This document shows positions 35,701 to 44,360 of a stretch of 64,000 nt of DNA, piece by piece. How positions within the stretch are numbered: position 1 is the first letter of the stretch; the number at the start of each line of letters is the position of its first letter. The notes under the pieces were generated by a model. The model saw nothing but the letters and a program-made list of their open reading frames with translations. It did no database searches and was not told where the DNA came from. Made by a program: the position numbers and the translations under genes. The stretch is from WTGA01 sp965231865 (lineage in GTDB: Bacteria > Pseudomonadota > Gammaproteobacteria > Arenicellales > Poriferihabitantaceae), in the NCBI GenBank assembly GCA_965231865.1, contig CBDDOJ010000002.1, positions 2,024,330 through 2,088,329 of the forward strand. The letters are read 5' to 3'.

Positions 35701-37803
35701 CAGGCCATCGGCAAGACGGGCAATGGCGCCGTCTTCTTTCCGCTCCAGCCGTTCGTGATGATAAAGCGATTCGAGCAGTGCTTCAGTCAGGAAGCGCAGC
35801 GACGAGGCGAGGAACGAGCCCGATCCCATCGCCGGATCGCAGACCTTCAGATCCAGAATCTCCTCCGGCGTTTTGGGCACCCATTCGACCACATCTTCGA
35901 GGCCGGAGCGCTCGTTGCGTTCCGTCCGCACTGGATTGTAGACCAGCGGCTGCAGGGTGCGACGTACCGTCGGGGCCGCAAGCTGGGGCCGGGTATAGAA
36001 GGTGCCTGCGCCCTTACGCGTGCCACCCCAGCGCACCAGGTAAAACTCACCGGGCTCGACCAGCCGCCGGATGAGTTGGCATGCTGCCCGCTGGCGGTTT
36101 TGTTCGTATTCCTGCGTAGCGAGCTGGCTACGGCCGCGCGGCTTCTTGGACAGCTTGGCGATATCCACGGCGCGCAGCAACCACGCGTTGGCACGTTGCA
36201 GCAGCGCGGCATGTTCCTCGCCTTCGCTGAGCTCCTCGCTCTCCAGCTCGCTGGCCTCGGTGTCAGCGTCGTCGATCCCGTCTTCCTGATCGACCTCCCC
36301 GGCCTCGTCCAGCTCGGCATCTTCGCCTGCTTCTTCGTCTTCCTCGCCGCCGCCATCGCTGGAGCGGTCTTTCTTCTTCAGCTCCGCGAACAGGTTGGCG
36401 ATGACCTTGTCGTCCATCACCTCGAGGTGCGACAGCGGCAGCACCGGCTCCTTGCCAACGGCCAGGAAGAGCATGGCCTCGTCTGCGGCAACCTGCTTGA
36501 GCTCGAAGTCGAGCAAGCCCTCGTAGAGGATGCCGATGTATTCCGATGAGAGGCCTGAGAAGTCCACCGGGGCCTTGACCCAGTTGGCAGACCGTCCCTG
36601 TCGCACCTTGATGCGGGTGCGGGTGATCAGGCGCAGCAGCTTGTGGATGTGAGCGTCGGTGACCGCGTTGTCAACCCGCTCAAGCACGCCCATGGCACGC
36701 AACACGGCATCACCACTATCAAGCCGCCCCGGCTCGAACAGCCCGCCGTTGTATTCGGGAACCGGCAACGCCTGGTGCGCAGATCCCTCGTAGACCAGCC
36801 TGAACAGCGAAACCAGACGTGGCCATGCCGCCCGACTTTGCTTGAGGCGCTCGCTGGAGCGTCCTCCTGCCCGGCGGTCCAGTTGCTGACGCAAGCCTTC
36901 CAGGCTGTAGCTTAACTGGTACAGCCGGTTGTCGATGGGCAACAACAGGCGCGCCTCGGCGAAGAACAACACGATGCAACGCATCACGACACGGGTCGCA
37001 GCCAGGTAGAGCGCCCGGTTGTCGAACTCGATGCCATCGGCCCGCTGGGCCTCCACGGCACCTTGCGAGGCGGTGATCAACAGCTCCACGGCTTGGCGGA
37101 CGCGTTCGCCCAGAACGCTTGAGAGTTCGGCCTGGCCCTTTCGCGAATCCAGGATCGCCTTGAGCAGCGGACTGGCAGAATCCTTGCCCGTCTGTTGCCA
37201 GAGGCTCGGTTGCAGGAGCTGGCGCCACGCAGTGACCTGGGGACCGGGCTCGCCCTCCACAAACCAGAAGGACAGGTCCCATTCGCACCAGGCGTCGTAG
37301 TCGCTACCAGCGTGGACCAACCGCCACTGGCTGCCGTTGGTGATCAGCGCCAGCGCCTGCTTGCGTCTGCGCAGCCACTCCAGCACCCGGCTGGTGATAC
37401 GCTTGCCGCGCCCGACACCGAGTCGTGCATCCGGATGGCCCGGACGCTGTTCGGCGACAAAGACCGGAAGTTCTTCGCCCTGCTGGCCGATCCACAGACG
37501 CCTTGGCTTCAGACGCTTGCCACCGAGTACACGTTCCGTGTACTCGTTGCCCAGATCCGCCTGCTTGAGCCAATCACTGGCAGGGAGCCCCGCCAAATCG
37601 GTCAGCAGGTGGTCCATGAACTTGCCCAGCTCGCTGGGGTCGCTCTCGAAACGGTTGATCGCCCGCCGCAACTTGCTGGCACACCATTCCGGCAATGCTT
37701 CCAGATCGTCACCGAAGGTTTCGCCCAGCTTGCTGGGGGCGATCAGTACACCCCCATGCTTGAGTGACGCCCACCAATCTTGCTGTTGCTGTTCTCTGGG
37801 CAT
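32726..37803 (-). pseudogene. Eco57I-type adenine methylase (DrmMI-like), frameshifted
   Basis: Joined frames give ~1690 residues. The AdoMet site DPAMGSGSFLASS is at ~655 and the N6-adenine catalytic motif GNPPWEIQKPN at ~970. The acidic stretch EEDEEAGEDAELDEAGE precedes the methylase core. Three extra bases break the 3' third: T3 at 34009-34011, A2 at 33922-33923 and G4 at 32902-32905. Corrected, the protein reads SKLFPGREKWEQKGYVPDEYGHW, then YEGPRSILERE and finally QPVASRLGPRFYDRQLEQ. The first ~1260 residues are intact. The start overlaps the SNF2 helicase stop (TGATG). It resembles class 1 DISARM DrmMI and PglX-type methylases. Confidence 0.8.
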
Positions 37804-40800
37804 CACGCGTTCTCCGGCAGACGAATCTCGACGGTGACAGGGAATACCTGGCAGCTTCCCCTCAGTCGATAGCGATTCGGTACCACATGCTTGAGTACCC
37901 GCTCCTGCTCTGCCTTCAGGCGTTCGAGCAGATCATCGAAGTGGCGGGTACGACGCTTAATCTCGTCTTCCAGATCTCGGACTTTGGCACCTGCCAGTTC
38001 GTCCACATTCTCAAACAGGTCGCTCTGCCTAGCTTGCAGCTTCCAGTCTTCGATCTCGCGTTCGAGCTTTTGAATACTTGTTGCGCCCTTCAATGCGGAG
38101 ACTTCACCGATGCGGCTGCGGAAAGCATCGCGCTCCCGTTGCTCTTCAGTTTCACGCAACATCGCCAGGTGTTTTTCAAAGATTTTGTTGAGACTGGACT
38201 TATGCGCAGTGATGAAACGGCGGCAGTCATCCTCGAAGTCTTCCCACAGGCTTCTGGCATCGTTAATCGACTGCGACGAGGTATCCGCCGTGCTCACGTC
38301 TCCGGCAGACCATACCAATGGGGCACCGATCTCCTCGCCATTGATCGGTAACGCGATACTGCGTAGCCAGTGATGGAAGGTTTCGCGCAGTTCGTTCACG
38401 GCCATCTCTTCGACCGTGAGGATAATCGCTGCTTCCGCGCCCTCCGGAACCTTGCCGCGCGTCACGACCCAACGGCTCGCCTGGTGCGACTCGACGCTGC
38501 CGGGGAAACGCAACCGCGCAAACGCCGTCAGCGCCTGCCTGAACAATGGATGTCCGAGGTGCAAGAGAACCGTATCGGGACTGTGTCGGAAAACCTGGCG
38601 TCCGTTGATGGTCTCGATGAAATAATCGACATCGAAGACAATATTAGGCATGGCACCCGCCACTTTTCTTTGCGCGGGCAGGCGCAGGCTCTCGTTGACG
38701 ACATCACGCCACCTTGGAGGGATCGGCGCTTTCAAGCGCATGCGGCCGCGCTCATCGGGTCCGGCCAATGCGTCGCGATGCCCTCCCAACCCCAATGCGA
38801 CTGCCAGAGTCTCACACAATGTCTGCGGTGAGAGATCCATGTCTTCGATCAACTGCCGAATCTGGGCCTCGTAACCCTCTCCGGTGTCTTCGGCATCGGT
38901 CTCCAGCACAACCTGTTCCTTCGCAGATCGCACGCTGTTGTCGAGACGGTCAAACACTTCATCGCTGTCGTCCAACTCAAGCATCCGGCGCTGGAATGCC
39001 GCGTCGAACAGCTCCCCCACAGAGCCCAGATCCTCACGGATATCGTTGACCTTGGTGAGCACCCGCGCGACGAAGGACAAATCCGCGTCGTCTTCGCTGG
39101 TGTAGTGGAAGATCGTCACATCACGCGCCTGACCGTGACGGTCCAATCGCCCGTTGCGCTGTTCGAGTCTGGAAGGGTTCCACGGAATCTCGTAGTGCAG
39201 CAGGAGCCGGGCTGTCTCTTGGAGGTTTAAGCCCTCTGATGCCGCGTCTGTTGCGACGAGAATTCGTACCGGGGAGTGACGGTCGTTAAAGGCTTCCTTG
39301 ATCGCCTCCCGGTCCATCTCATCCATGCCACCATAAAGCGAGACAACAGCCTCTTTATCGCCAAAGACCTCGCGGAGGCGGCGCATCAGGTAATCGAGGG
39401 TAGTCTTGTATTCGGTAAAAACGATTAGGCGTTCGTCGTCACTCCAGGCATCGGCATTACGCAACCTCGTGTTGATGAGCTTCACCAGGTTGTCGAAACG
39501 CGCATCGTCCACGGGATCGAGCTGGACGACGGGCCGAGTCGTCAATCCGAGCTGCTCCAGTGCCTGGTCGATCTCCGCGATCTCATCGCCGAGCACATCG
39601 ACGAACGGGTGCATCCAGGCGCCAACCAGTTGTGCGGCCTGGCCCAGACGACCTTCCCTTTCGATGTCGTCATCGATGTCCTCGTCAAGCGCTCTGTTCG
39701 CGGCGGCCACTTCCCTCTGCGTCGCGGCTTCGACCTCCGCCAGACCCGCCTTGAAGCGCAACCAGGAATCTGCGAACGCGATCGGGCAAGAAAGCAGGCG
39801 CTTTTTCAGTACCTCGACCGCAAAATTCAGAACGGTACGGACCTCCGGCTGCCCACGGATGATGCCTTTCAGGGCAGCGCAGAATTGGCCGACGGCTGCG
39901 GCGAGAGCTTTTTCCCGGCGCGAAAAGAACAGGGGCAGTGGTTCTGGATAGCGCTCGGCGAAGCGTGGTTTGCGTCCGGCAGTCCTATCTTGCGCGTTGA
40001 TATCACGCTTCAGACGTCGAACCAGGACCTGGTTGACCAACTCCTTCTCTCGCTCAGTAAACGTTGGTGTGCGGGTGAAGCGGACGGGATCGAGCTGTTC
40101 CAGCAATCCAGAGAAACAGCGGGTGTAGCCATTGTGGGGTGTGGCCGTGAGGAACAGCTTGTGTTCGAACCAGGGGGAAAGCTGGGTCAGCATCCGCGAG
40201 ACATCACTGTCTTCGCCGAAGTTCGAGGGCATCAGGTTGTGCGCCTCATCAACAATCAGCAGATCCCATGGCAGGTGGGCGGATCGTTCACGCTCCGCCC
40301 CGGCCCGGCATGTCGCAATAAACTGTTCAAGCACATCGGGCTGGCGCAGGTAATGGTAAGAGGTGATGACGCGGGGAAGGGATCGCCAGGGATTCACGTC
40401 CATCCCGATCTGTTTCTGCAATGCAAACGTGGACTGACGGTCCACGATGTCGAAACCCAGCGAAAACTTTTCTTCCAGTTCAGTTTGCCACTGGTAGCGC
40501 AGGGCCGCTGGCGTAATGACCATGACCCGCCGGATGCGCCGTTTGCGGATCAGCTCGGACAAGATCAGTCCAGCTTCGATTGTCTTACCGAGACCGACGT
40601 CGTCGGCCAGGAGCAACGAAACCCTCGGCATCTGCATGGCTCGAGCCAGAGGGACGAGTTGGAAGTCATCAACCTTGACGGCTCCGTAGACGGGCGAAGA
40701 CAGCGCGATATCCGCCAGCTCATTCGGGTCTCTCGGGTCAAGGAAAGGCGATGCGACGTTCCAGCGTGAGGCGCGCAACAGGGCCAGGTACTCTTCCGCC

Positions 40801-41039
40801 ATCATCGGCTGCGCGTCAAGGACCTCGGGCAAGGCGTTTGGCTCGAGGAGTTTGGGGTCGCACTCGCGCTCCCAGATCAGCGTATCGTCCGCCCCCCCAT
40901 CGGCATCGCTGTACTCCACGGAGACCAGGTGCAGAACCTTGCCGTCTTCGGTTTCATCGAACGGCTCAACGGCAGAGACAACGCCGCGGCGGTTGCGGAC
41001 AGTGGCTAGCATGCCAACTTTCGGAAGAACTGTGTTCAT
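37803..41039 (-). CDS. SNF2-type helicase (DrmD/RapA-like)
   Basis: This intact 1078-residue superfamily 2 ATPase has Walker A LADDVGLGKTIEAG (~150), LIVDEAHNLMP, FLTATPHNGYT, and C-terminal lobe motifs VFTEYKTTLDYL, LVATDAASEGLNLQ and RNGRLDRHGQ. A long coiled region follows (HLAMLRETEEQRERDAFRSRIG to RLKAEQERVL). It corresponds to the DrmD-like helicase of class 1 DISARM. It overlaps the HTH gene upstream by ATGA and the methylase downstream by TGATG. It is the only large gene of the island without a frameshift. Confidence 0.87.
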   Translation of the reverse strand: MNTVLPKVGMLATVRNRRGVVSAVEPFDETEDGKVLHLVSVEYSDADGGADDTLIWERECDPKLLEPNALPEVLDAQPMMAEEYLALLRASRWNVASPFLDPRDPNELADIALSSPVYGAVKVDDFQLVPLARAMQMPRVSLLLADDVGLGKTIEAGLILSELIRKRRIRRVMVITPAALRYQWQTELEEKFSLGFDIVDRQSTFALQKQIGMDVNPWRSLPRVITSYHYLRQPDVLEQFIATCRAGAERERSAHLPWDLLIVDEAHNLMPSNFGEDSDVSRMLTQLSPWFEHKLFLTATPHNGYTRCFSGLLEQLDPVRFTRTPTFTEREKELVNQVLVRRLKRDINAQDRTAGRKPRFAERYPEPLPLFFSRREKALAAAVGQFCAALKGIIRGQPEVRTVLNFAVEVLKKRLLSCPIAFADSWLRFKAGLAEVEAATQREVAAANRALDEDIDDDIEREGRLGQAAQLVGAWMHPFVDVLGDEIAEIDQALEQLGLTTRPVVQLDPVDDARFDNLVKLINTRLRNADAWSDDERLIVFTEYKTTLDYLMRRLREVFGDKEAVVSLYGGMDEMDREAIKEAFNDRHSPVRILVATDAASEGLNLQETARLLLHYEIPWNPSRLEQRNGRLDRHGQARDVTIFHYTSEDDADLSFVARVLTKVNDIREDLGSVGELFDAAFQRRMLELDDSDEVFDRLDNSVRSAKEQVVLETDAEDTGEGYEAQIRQLIEDMDLSPQTLCETLAVALGLGGHRDALAGPDERGRMRLKAPIPPRWRDVVNESLRLPAQRKVAGAMPNIVFDVDYFIETINGRQVFRHSPDTVLLHLGHPLFRQALTAFARLRFPGSVESHQASRWVVTRGKVPEGAEAAIILTVEEMAVNELRETFHHWLRSIALPINGEEIGAPLVWSAGDVSTADTSSQSINDARSLWEDFEDDCRRFITAHKSSLNKIFEKHLAMLRETEEQRERDAFRSRIGEVSALKGATSIQKLEREIEDWKLQARQSDLFENVDELAGAKVRDLEDEIKRRTRHFDDLLERLKAEQERVLKHVVPNRYRLRGSCQVFPVTVEIRLPENA

Positions 41040-41254
41040 CCGTGAACCTCCGAGTATTTATCACCAAATACCGGAAGTATTAGTAATAACGAGTCTTGAG
41101 CAGAATTAATTCCCCCGCCGTCACAGACCCACTGATCAACCTCATTTTTTCTGAATTTCCAAAGCCTCCCAAGCTTGGGATTTTCGGCAGTATCGCGCTT
41201 GACCCCGAGGTAAGCCGCGATTTCCTCTACCGACAACCAGCGGTCTTCATTCAT
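41036..41254 (-). CDS. small excisionase-type HTH protein with shortened HTH
   Basis: This 72-residue protein begins MNEDRWLSVEEIAAYLGVKRDT, the helix-turn-helix of excisionase/MerR-like DNA-binding proteins. Relatives then have a recognition helix such as VYKWI followed by ~8 residues and LGRLWKF. Here only AENPK separates RDT from LGRLWKFRKNEVDQWV, so about nine codons of the recognition helix are missing in frame. The C-terminus overlaps the SNF2 helicase start. It is probably the operon's regulator or a subunit, likely impaired in DNA binding. Confidence 0.65.
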   Translation of the reverse strand: MNEDRWLSVEEIAAYLGVKRDTAENPKLGRLWKFRKNEVDQWVCDGGGINSAQDSLLLILPVFGDKYSEVHG

Positions 41255-41551
41255 TCATTCGCCCTCTGGCTCCAACCGTCTTCCAATAAAAAAGCGATTT
41301 CGACAGGTGCGCCCATCAAAACTACCGCTGTGGCACTCTATCCAAATAGAACGGGATAAAATTGCAGATAGACTAATATAATCAACCCAATTATGCTAGG
41401 AGATAACGCATTTTGACTGTAAACACGCCTACGTGCCGGTATGCATGCGTTACTTACCGATGGATTCTGGTGACATACACTGACCTGCGGCGAGAATCTC
41501 AGCGCAAGAGCACTGTGATGTGACCACACTGATAGGCGATAGTACGTTGTA
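41255..41551. other. divergent promoter region between defence island and TIR gene
   Basis: Just under 300 bases separate the minus-strand HTH-helicase operon from the plus-strand TIR gene. AT-rich stretches near 41350-41400 fit promoters for either direction. I cannot place -10/-35 boxes with confidence. Confidence 0.4.
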
Positions 41552-42493
41552 ATGATTAGACTTTTTCTTTCATACTCACATCAAGATGAAGATCTGCGGA
41601 AAGAGCTGGAAAAGCACCTCGCAGCTCTTCTACGGGATGGTGTGATTGATATCTGGCAAGACCGCCGTATCGGACCAGGTGACGAATTCGACCGAGAGAT
41701 CAGCAACCAACTGGAGTCGGCGGACATCGTGCTGCTGCTCGTGAGTTCAGATTTCCTGCATTCTGACTACTGCTACGATATTGAAATGAAACGAGCGCTG
41801 GAACGTCATGCTGAAGGCTCAGCCAGAGTCATCCCTGTCATCCTCCGCCCGTGTGACTGGCAGAAGATCCCACTCGGAAAACTCAACGCTACCCCTACAG
41901 ACGGCAAACCAGTGATCGAGCACGCGAGCCTGGATCGGGGATTCCTTGAAGTCGCGCGCGCAGTCCGAACAGCTACGGAACAACTCCAGCCAACAGCTTT
42001 AGAGACAGGTGAACATGATGTAGTATCTGTCGTAAGCGACCGCCCCGACCGATCCAGCAACCTACGTATCAAGAAGCAATTTTCTGACAGAGATCGACAC
42101 CGCTTTTTGAATGAAGGCTTCGAGTATATTGCTGATTACTTCGAGAATTCTCTCAAAGAATTGGAAGCGAGGAATTCCGGGGTGGAGACCAGCTTCAAAC
42201 GCATCGATGCCAACCATTTTGAAGCGGTTGCCTATGTGAACGGCGAAGAACAGAGTCGGTGTGGAATTTGGCAGGGCAATGGACCTTTCATGATGGACGG
42301 CCTGCTGTTCTCATACAGTGGCATCGGGCATGGCAACAGTTACAACGAATCCATGTCGGTAAATGATAATGATTACACTCTGTTCCTTGCACCGATGGGA
42401 ATAGCCCATTTCGGTCAAGACGGAGACAAAGAACTGACATATAGTGGAGCTGCGGAGTATTACTGGAGCCTGTTTATTGAGCGGCTTCGATAA
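41552..42493 (+). CDS. TIR-domain protein with uncharacterised C-terminal domain
   Basis: This 313-residue protein has an N-terminal TIR domain: RLFLSYSHQDEDLRKELEKHL (box 1), DRRIGPGDEFDREI, ADIVLLLVSSDFLHSDYC and the probable NADase glutamate in YDIEMKRALE. A linker rich in Ser/Asp follows. The ~130-residue C-terminal domain is one I cannot name (FLNEGFEYIADYFENSLKEL to SGAAEYYWSLFIERL). Bacterial TIR proteins deplete NAD+ or make cyclic ADP-ribose signals on phage sensing, so the C-terminus may be the sensor. It is divergent from the helicase operon and intact. Confidence 0.82.
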   Translation: MIRLFLSYSHQDEDLRKELEKHLAALLRDGVIDIWQDRRIGPGDEFDREISNQLESADIVLLLVSSDFLHSDYCYDIEMKRALERHAEGSARVIPVILRPCDWQKIPLGKLNATPTDGKPVIEHASLDRGFLEVARAVRTATEQLQPTALETGEHDVVSVVSDRPDRSSNLRIKKQFSDRDRHRFLNEGFEYIADYFENSLKELEARNSGVETSFKRIDANHFEAVAYVNGEEQSRCGIWQGNGPFMMDGLLFSYSGIGHGNSYNESMSVNDNDYTLFLAPMGIAHFGQDGDKELTYSGAAEYYWSLFIERLR

Positions 42494-42692
42494 TGCGTTA
42501 TTGTGATCAAGCAGTATGCAGGTAAGCAAGATGAACAACTTTTTCAAACATCTGGTTAGTTTCTGTCCGTAAATCCCTGACTGTCTGATTTTATTATGAA
42601 TAACTCTGAGGCTGGTGGTAAGAAACCGGCGTTTTAGGTATTTTGTGTTGGTTACGAAGCAACACAATCACACACCAAAACGCCGGAGCATC

Positions 42693-42857
42693 ATGCGACA
42701 GAAGCGCACGACACAGATCAGTCTATTCGATCCCGACCCTGTTGACCATTCCGTTGGTGCGATGTTGGAAACGATATCCGCGGGGCTGGTCGACTTGGGC
42801 GGCGCGCGCGACTCGGTAGGGCGAGGCCTGCCTCGCTTCCGGGCATGGGTAAATTCG
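42693..42857 (+). pseudogene. N-terminal fragment of an ISNCY-like transposase
   Basis: MRQKRTTQISLFDPDPVDH and VGRGLPRFRAWV resemble the start of ISNCY-family transposases, which begin M-R-Q-x-R-T and run to a GRxGLP segment. The rest of the transposase is absent. The upstream 42,565-42,690 region would then be the left end of the element. The call depends on a short N-terminal resemblance. Confidence 0.5.
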
Positions 42858-42906
42858 GTGGTCTTCACGCACAATCTGGTGCGACTGCACCCCTCTTACT
42901 CGGACG

Positions 42907-43010
42907 CTTCCGGCTTAATCGCCGGGAGTGGATTGAAACATACACCCCGTTGAGGGTCAAATCCATCATTGGTGTATCTCCCAGCTTAGTCGCTGGGAAC
43001 GGATTGAAAC
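42907..43010. CRISPR. two-repeat CRISPR relic
   Basis: Two 33-base repeats (42907-42939 and 42978-43010) flank one 38-base spacer. Both end GGATTGAAAC, the tail typical of many type I and III repeats, and share an inverted-repeat stem around TTAATC/TTAGTC. They differ at six positions. Two of these are paired stem positions (CCGGC/GCCGG versus CCAGC/GCTGG), so the hairpin is preserved. No cas gene or leader is seen in the window. This is probably the end of a lost array. Confidence 0.65.
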
Positions 43011-43099
43011 TTTCCACTATCATTGTTGTGTTGGAATCAAAGTTATAGCAAATCGTTACTGAATTATTCGGCATGCAATTCAGATATTGTCAATTGAAA

Positions 43100-44251
43100 T
43101 TAAACCAATACAAGATCAGTAGATTGCCCGCTCAATCTTTCAACACCCACCTCTGTAACCCGGATGGTCTGTCCCAAGGTCATCGAATTCCCAGTATCAC
43201 TGTTCATCAGGATGATATGGACAAAGAAGATATTGTTGGCCTGCATAACATAATGATTACCCGCATAAAACATGGGAAAATCCATCCACATCGGCGTGTA
43301 CATCGCACCCAGACTGTACCCACAGGCATTCATTCGGTGTTCCCGATAACCTGCTGCATCCAGCACCCGGGCATGTTCCGCAAAGACCGTTCCCATCGTT
43401 TCCCCGGGTCGGATGGATTCCAGGCAGGCTTCCATGGCATCTGAGCAGGCCTGGTGCATGCTGAGATGCTCATTAGAGGGAACACCAGTCAGAAATGTCT
43501 GCATCAGACAGGCGTGGTAGCGCCGATATGCGCCACCATACTCCAAAGTTAACTGATCTTGTTCACCCACGGTCTCGCGTCCACTGAAATACCGGCACAA
43601 CAGGGCCCCGGCTCCGGACCCGATGATAAATTCATTGCCCGGATAGTCTCCCCCGCCCCGGAAAATGGCACCCTGCATCGCCGCCAGGATATCGCCTTCA
43701 AACACTCCCGGACCGGCCGTGTTTTTAGCAGCATCCATCGCATCATCCGCCAGTTCCGCGGCACATCGCACATACGTAATTTCCGCTTCGCTTTTCACCA
43801 CACGATGTTCACTTACGAGTGTCGAGGCATCAACCAGACTACAAAACCCCTGCAGTCCATGGTCCAGAATTCTCCCGTAGGCGGCCGACAAGCCGTACGC
43901 GTTATATTCACATCCCAGTGTCTTTCCACGGACGCCATAATCCGCCAGTGCCATCCTGAGGTCCGCCGACGGGTCGACGCCTTCCCCGTCCACCCATATC
44001 CGGATATCACGGATGTCCGAGGTATGTTGTGCCTGGCGAAGGTCCGGGGCCCGGGTGAGCAAAAAATACCGGCCGTCGGTGCCAAGATACAGGCACTGGA
44101 AAAAACAGTACCCGAACGTGTCATACCCGGTCAGGTAGTACATGCTTTCCTGCTTGAACAGGAGGATGCCGTCCAGCCCCCTGGATTGCATGGACCGGAT
44201 CACCGCCTGGCGGCGGGACTGCATTTCTGTGCTGTCAAAATGGAGGGACAT
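43100..44251 (-). CDS. M24-family peptidase-fold protein (DoeA/creatinase-like)
   Basis: This 383-residue protein has a creatinase N-terminal domain (LFKQESMYYLTGYDTFGYC) and a pita-bread C-terminal domain. Aminopeptidase P uses two aspartates in D-x-G-a..D-x-T, but this protein reads LEYGGAYRRYHACLMQTF, lacking both. The following GYSLGAMYTP also departs from the usual HGVG. This pattern is that of metal-independent relatives such as ectoine hydrolase DoeA and creatinase, which hydrolyse C-N bonds in small molecules. The substrate is unknown. It is divergent from the metY-like gene. Confidence 0.78.
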   Translation of the reverse strand: MSLHFDSTEMQSRRQAVIRSMQSRGLDGILLFKQESMYYLTGYDTFGYCFFQCLYLGTDGRYFLLTRAPDLRQAQHTSDIRDIRIWVDGEGVDPSADLRMALADYGVRGKTLGCEYNAYGLSAAYGRILDHGLQGFCSLVDASTLVSEHRVVKSEAEITYVRCAAELADDAMDAAKNTAGPGVFEGDILAAMQGAIFRGGGDYPGNEFIIGSGAGALLCRYFSGRETVGEQDQLTLEYGGAYRRYHACLMQTFLTGVPSNEHLSMHQACSDAMEACLESIRPGETMGTVFAEHARVLDAAGYREHRMNACGYSLGAMYTPMWMDFPMFYAGNHYVMQANNIFFVHIILMNSDTGNSMTLGQTIRVTEVGVERLSGQSTDLVLV

Positions 44252-44360
44252 TGATTTTCTCCGAACAGGAATTAAGCCTGAAAGTTACTCGTTGGTCTTT
44301 GAAGTGAAGCAAACCGGAGTATAATCCAGAACGACCCCATACCAAACTCAGGAAACCCGG

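Noticed and set aside
35611..36549. 312-residue plus-strand open frame opposite the methylase
   Set aside because: It is antisense to the AdoMet-binding region of the methylase; its hydrophobic tail comes from the acidic Asp/Glu codons read in reverse.
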